5,585 bases of DNA from Anaerolineales bacterium (GTDB taxonomy: Bacteria > Chloroflexota > Anaerolineae > Anaerolineales > UBA4823): the NCBI GenBank assembly GCA_020853835.1, contig JADYYC010000173.1, positions 1 through 5,585 of the forward strand, in the 5' to 3' direction. Shown here in pieces: positions 4,259 to 5,585 of the stretch. The notes beneath the pieces were generated by a model. It saw only the letters and a program-made list of their open reading frames with translations. It was not told where the DNA came from and searched no databases. Positions within the stretch are counted from its first letter, which is position 1. Every line of letters begins with the position of its first letter. A program made the translations under genes and the position numbers.

Positions 4259-5494
4259 GTGAAGAAGACACTCGAAGTTTTTCTGGCTGTCTTCCTGGTA
4301 TCCCTGCTGTTTATCAGCCTGACCGGGTTTACCCCCCGGTTCCAGACCCCTCCGCAGCCGGGGGCCGGCCCTCAGGCCGAGGCCACACCGCTGCCCGAAT
4401 CGTTTTCGGCTTTGATCACCCAGGTCGATACCTCGCGCTTTCCGCAGGTGACCGCCTATGTCTCGGTGGTCGACGCAAACGGCATGCCCGTCCCGGTCGC
4501 CCCCAATCAGATCAAGCTCTTGGAGAACGGCGAAGAGATGAAGCTGGATGGGGTGAGCGCCGCCGGCGACATCGGCCCGCTGAGCACCCTGTTGATCGTC
4601 GACACTTCGGGCAGCATGAACCATGCCGGGAAACTAAAAGCGGCCAAGGAAGCGGCTTCGGCCTATGTGAACCAGGCCCGCCCCGACGACCTGGTCGGCC
4701 TGTTGACCTTCAACACCGAGATCGATTACGCCCAGCCGCTCACAACCGACCGCCGCAAAATGCAGACCGCCGTCAACGCGATCAAAGCTCAGGGCGATAC
4801 CGCCATGTTCGACGCCCTGGGGGAGGGCATCGCCATCCTGGAAGCGGTGAGCGGGCGCAAGGCGATCATCGTCATGACCGATGGGCTGGATAACCGCAGC
4901 AGGCTGAGCCCGCAGCAAGTGCTGCGGCTGGTTGGCCCGCAAGGGCTTTCGATTTCCGTCGTCGGGTTGGGCGATCCATCGCACAGCACCGGCGCCCTGA
5001 CCGCCCTGGACGAGCCGGCCTTGCAAGCCTTTGCGGAGCAGGCCGGCGGGGTGTACGGCTATGCAAATGACGCCGAGTCGCTCAAGGCGCTCTACGAGAA
5101 ATACGGCCGCGCGATGCAGAGCGAGTACATCGTCACCTATACCTCGCCCGCCAAGCTGCGTGATGGCTTGAACCGCGCCTTGAGCGCCCAGGTTTCCGAT
5201 ACGTCGGGCGGTCTGCTCGGCATGGTCGAACCGCCGACCCGTTACAACCCGGGCGGGCTGGTCCCTGAGGTTCAGGCGCCCGCCAACTGGCTGGTCTTTG
5301 TCGGGCTGTTGATCGTCCTGGGCTTGCTCCTCCTCGTCCCACTTTTCTTCGCGGTCCTGCTGCCACGCCTGCGCGGCGGCGGAGGCTCGAAAGGCGGCTC
5401 AACAAAGAAGAGCAGCGGTATCCGACTCCGCTCCGCGCCTCCTCCGCCGGCCTCTCCTGGCGCCAGCGGCTCGAAGATCAAGCTAAAGGGTTGA
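4259..5494 (+). CDS. Secreted-facing VWA-domain protein with C-terminal membrane anchor
   Basis: The start is GTG 4259, with GAGG (4249-4252) 6 bases upstream; that site overlaps the end of the FHA gene, implying coupled translation. The protein has 411 residues. A signal peptide or anchor (about 1-24; KK then a long hydrophobic run) is followed by a Pro/Gly linker, a beta-rich segment (about 48-100; VTAYVSVVDANG, IKLLENGEEM), then a VWA domain (about 108-285). The metal site (MIDAS) is complete: D115-T-S117-G-S119, T181 in GDTAMFDA, and D208 in TDG. It should bind a divalent metal and a protein ligand outside the membrane. A second helix (about 344-368) ends in RLR and leads to a cytoplasmic tail (370-411) rich in Gly, Ser, Pro and Lys, ending SKIKLKG. 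No lipobox cysteine is seen. The layout resembles BatA-like or surface VWA sensors. In this operon it could sense an external ligand and expose its tail to the Ubl machinery or the FHA protein; this link is inferred. Confidence 0.88.
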   Translation: MKKTLEVFLAVFLVSLLFISLTGFTPRFQTPPQPGAGPQAEATPLPESFSALITQVDTSRFPQVTAYVSVVDANGMPVPVAPNQIKLLENGEEMKLDGVSAAGDIGPLSTLLIVDTSGSMNHAGKLKAAKEAASAYVNQARPDDLVGLLTFNTEIDYAQPLTTDRRKMQTAVNAIKAQGDTAMFDALGEGIAILEAVSGRKAIIVMTDGLDNRSRLSPQQVLRLVGPQGLSISVVGLGDPSHSTGALTALDEPALQAFAEQAGGVYGYANDAESLKALYEKYGRAMQSEYIVTYTSPAKLRDGLNRALSAQVSDTSGGLLGMVEPPTRYNPGGLVPEVQAPANWLVFVGLLIVLGLLLLVPLFFAVLLPRLRGGGGSKGGSTKKSSGIRLRSAPPPPASPGASGSKIKLKG

Positions 5495-5516
5495 TTCCCC
5501 TTTGCCGGATAGGATA

Positions 5517-5558
5517 CAGGTGCAGCGCTCGATAGACGTGCGCTGCACCTGCTGTTTT
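5517..5558 (+). terminator. Rho-independent terminator ending the operon
   Basis: CAGGTGCAGCGC (5517-5528) pairs perfectly over 12 bp with GCGCTGCACCTG (5540-5551) around an 11-base loop. CTG and a TTTT run (5555-5558) follow. It lies 22 bases after the VWA stop. The opposite strand has no T-run after the stem, so it works in one direction. The last 27 bases of the window hold nothing recognisable. Confidence 0.9.
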
Positions 5559-5585
5559 AAAACCCTCCCCCAGACACTATTTTGG

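Noticed and set aside
3488..4624. Long open frame on the minus strand (378 codons)
   Set aside because: It runs opposite to the FHA and VWA genes, whose domains are clear. Its Gln/Asp/Gly-rich composition is typical of an antisense shadow in GC-rich DNA.

Overview
The window is GC-rich and codes on one strand only. Its gene set and domain style (Zn-ribbon ThiF/E1 tail, YukD-like ubiquitin-like proteins, a membrane RING-like protein, glycine-rich membrane FHA and VWA proteins) resemble Chloroflexota, probably Anaerolineae. That assignment is inferred from gene content and cannot be proven here. No RNA gene, mobile element or CRISPR array is visible.

The window holds most of one operon with seven genes on the + strand. 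In order they are: (1) the C-terminal end of an E1-like ThiF-family enzyme (2-496, start outside the window); (2) a four-helix membrane protein with a C-terminal RING-like zinc domain (505-1416); (3) a ubiquitin-like (Ubl) domain fused to a canonical E2/UBC domain (1458-2312); (4) a stand-alone Ubl of 88 residues (2405-2671); (5) a JAB/JAMM metallopeptidase with an intact E, HxH, S, D site (2747-3385); (6) a membrane protein with about six helices and a cytoplasmic FHA domain (3398-4255); (7) a signal-peptide, extracytoplasmic VWA protein with a C-terminal transmembrane helix and a basic Ser/Lys-rich cytoplasmic tail (4259-5494). A strong intrinsic terminator (5517-5558) closes the operon. The promoter must lie upstream of the window.

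Most gene junctions are tight (8, 41, 12 and 3 bases). The exceptions are the two spacers around the stand-alone Ubl (92 and 75 bases). Both carry GC-rich hairpins, and the Ubl has the best Shine-Dalgarno sequence in the window, as if its yield were set separately from that of the enzymes.

Taken together this looks like a complete bacterial E1-E2-RING-Ubl-JAB modification pathway, close in logic to eukaryotic ubiquitination. It is coupled to two membrane proteins that could report signals: an outside-facing VWA adhesion/ligand module and an inside-facing FHA module. Positive-inside topology puts the RING domain, the FHA domain and the VWA tail all in the cytoplasm with the conjugation enzymes. 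A simple model is that the membrane RING protein recruits Ubl-charged E2 to substrates at the membrane, the JAB peptidase removes or trims Ubl, and the VWA/FHA pair supplies substrate or control. Only the enzyme identities are well supported; the substrate, the signal and the purpose (housekeeping, envelope control or defence) are unknown. Bacterial Ubl operons with E1, E2, JAB and RING parts have been described by comparative genomics, so the components are not unprecedented. The less usual points are the Ubl-E2 fusion beside a 65% identical free Ubl, the membrane-anchored RING, and the FHA/VWA partners.
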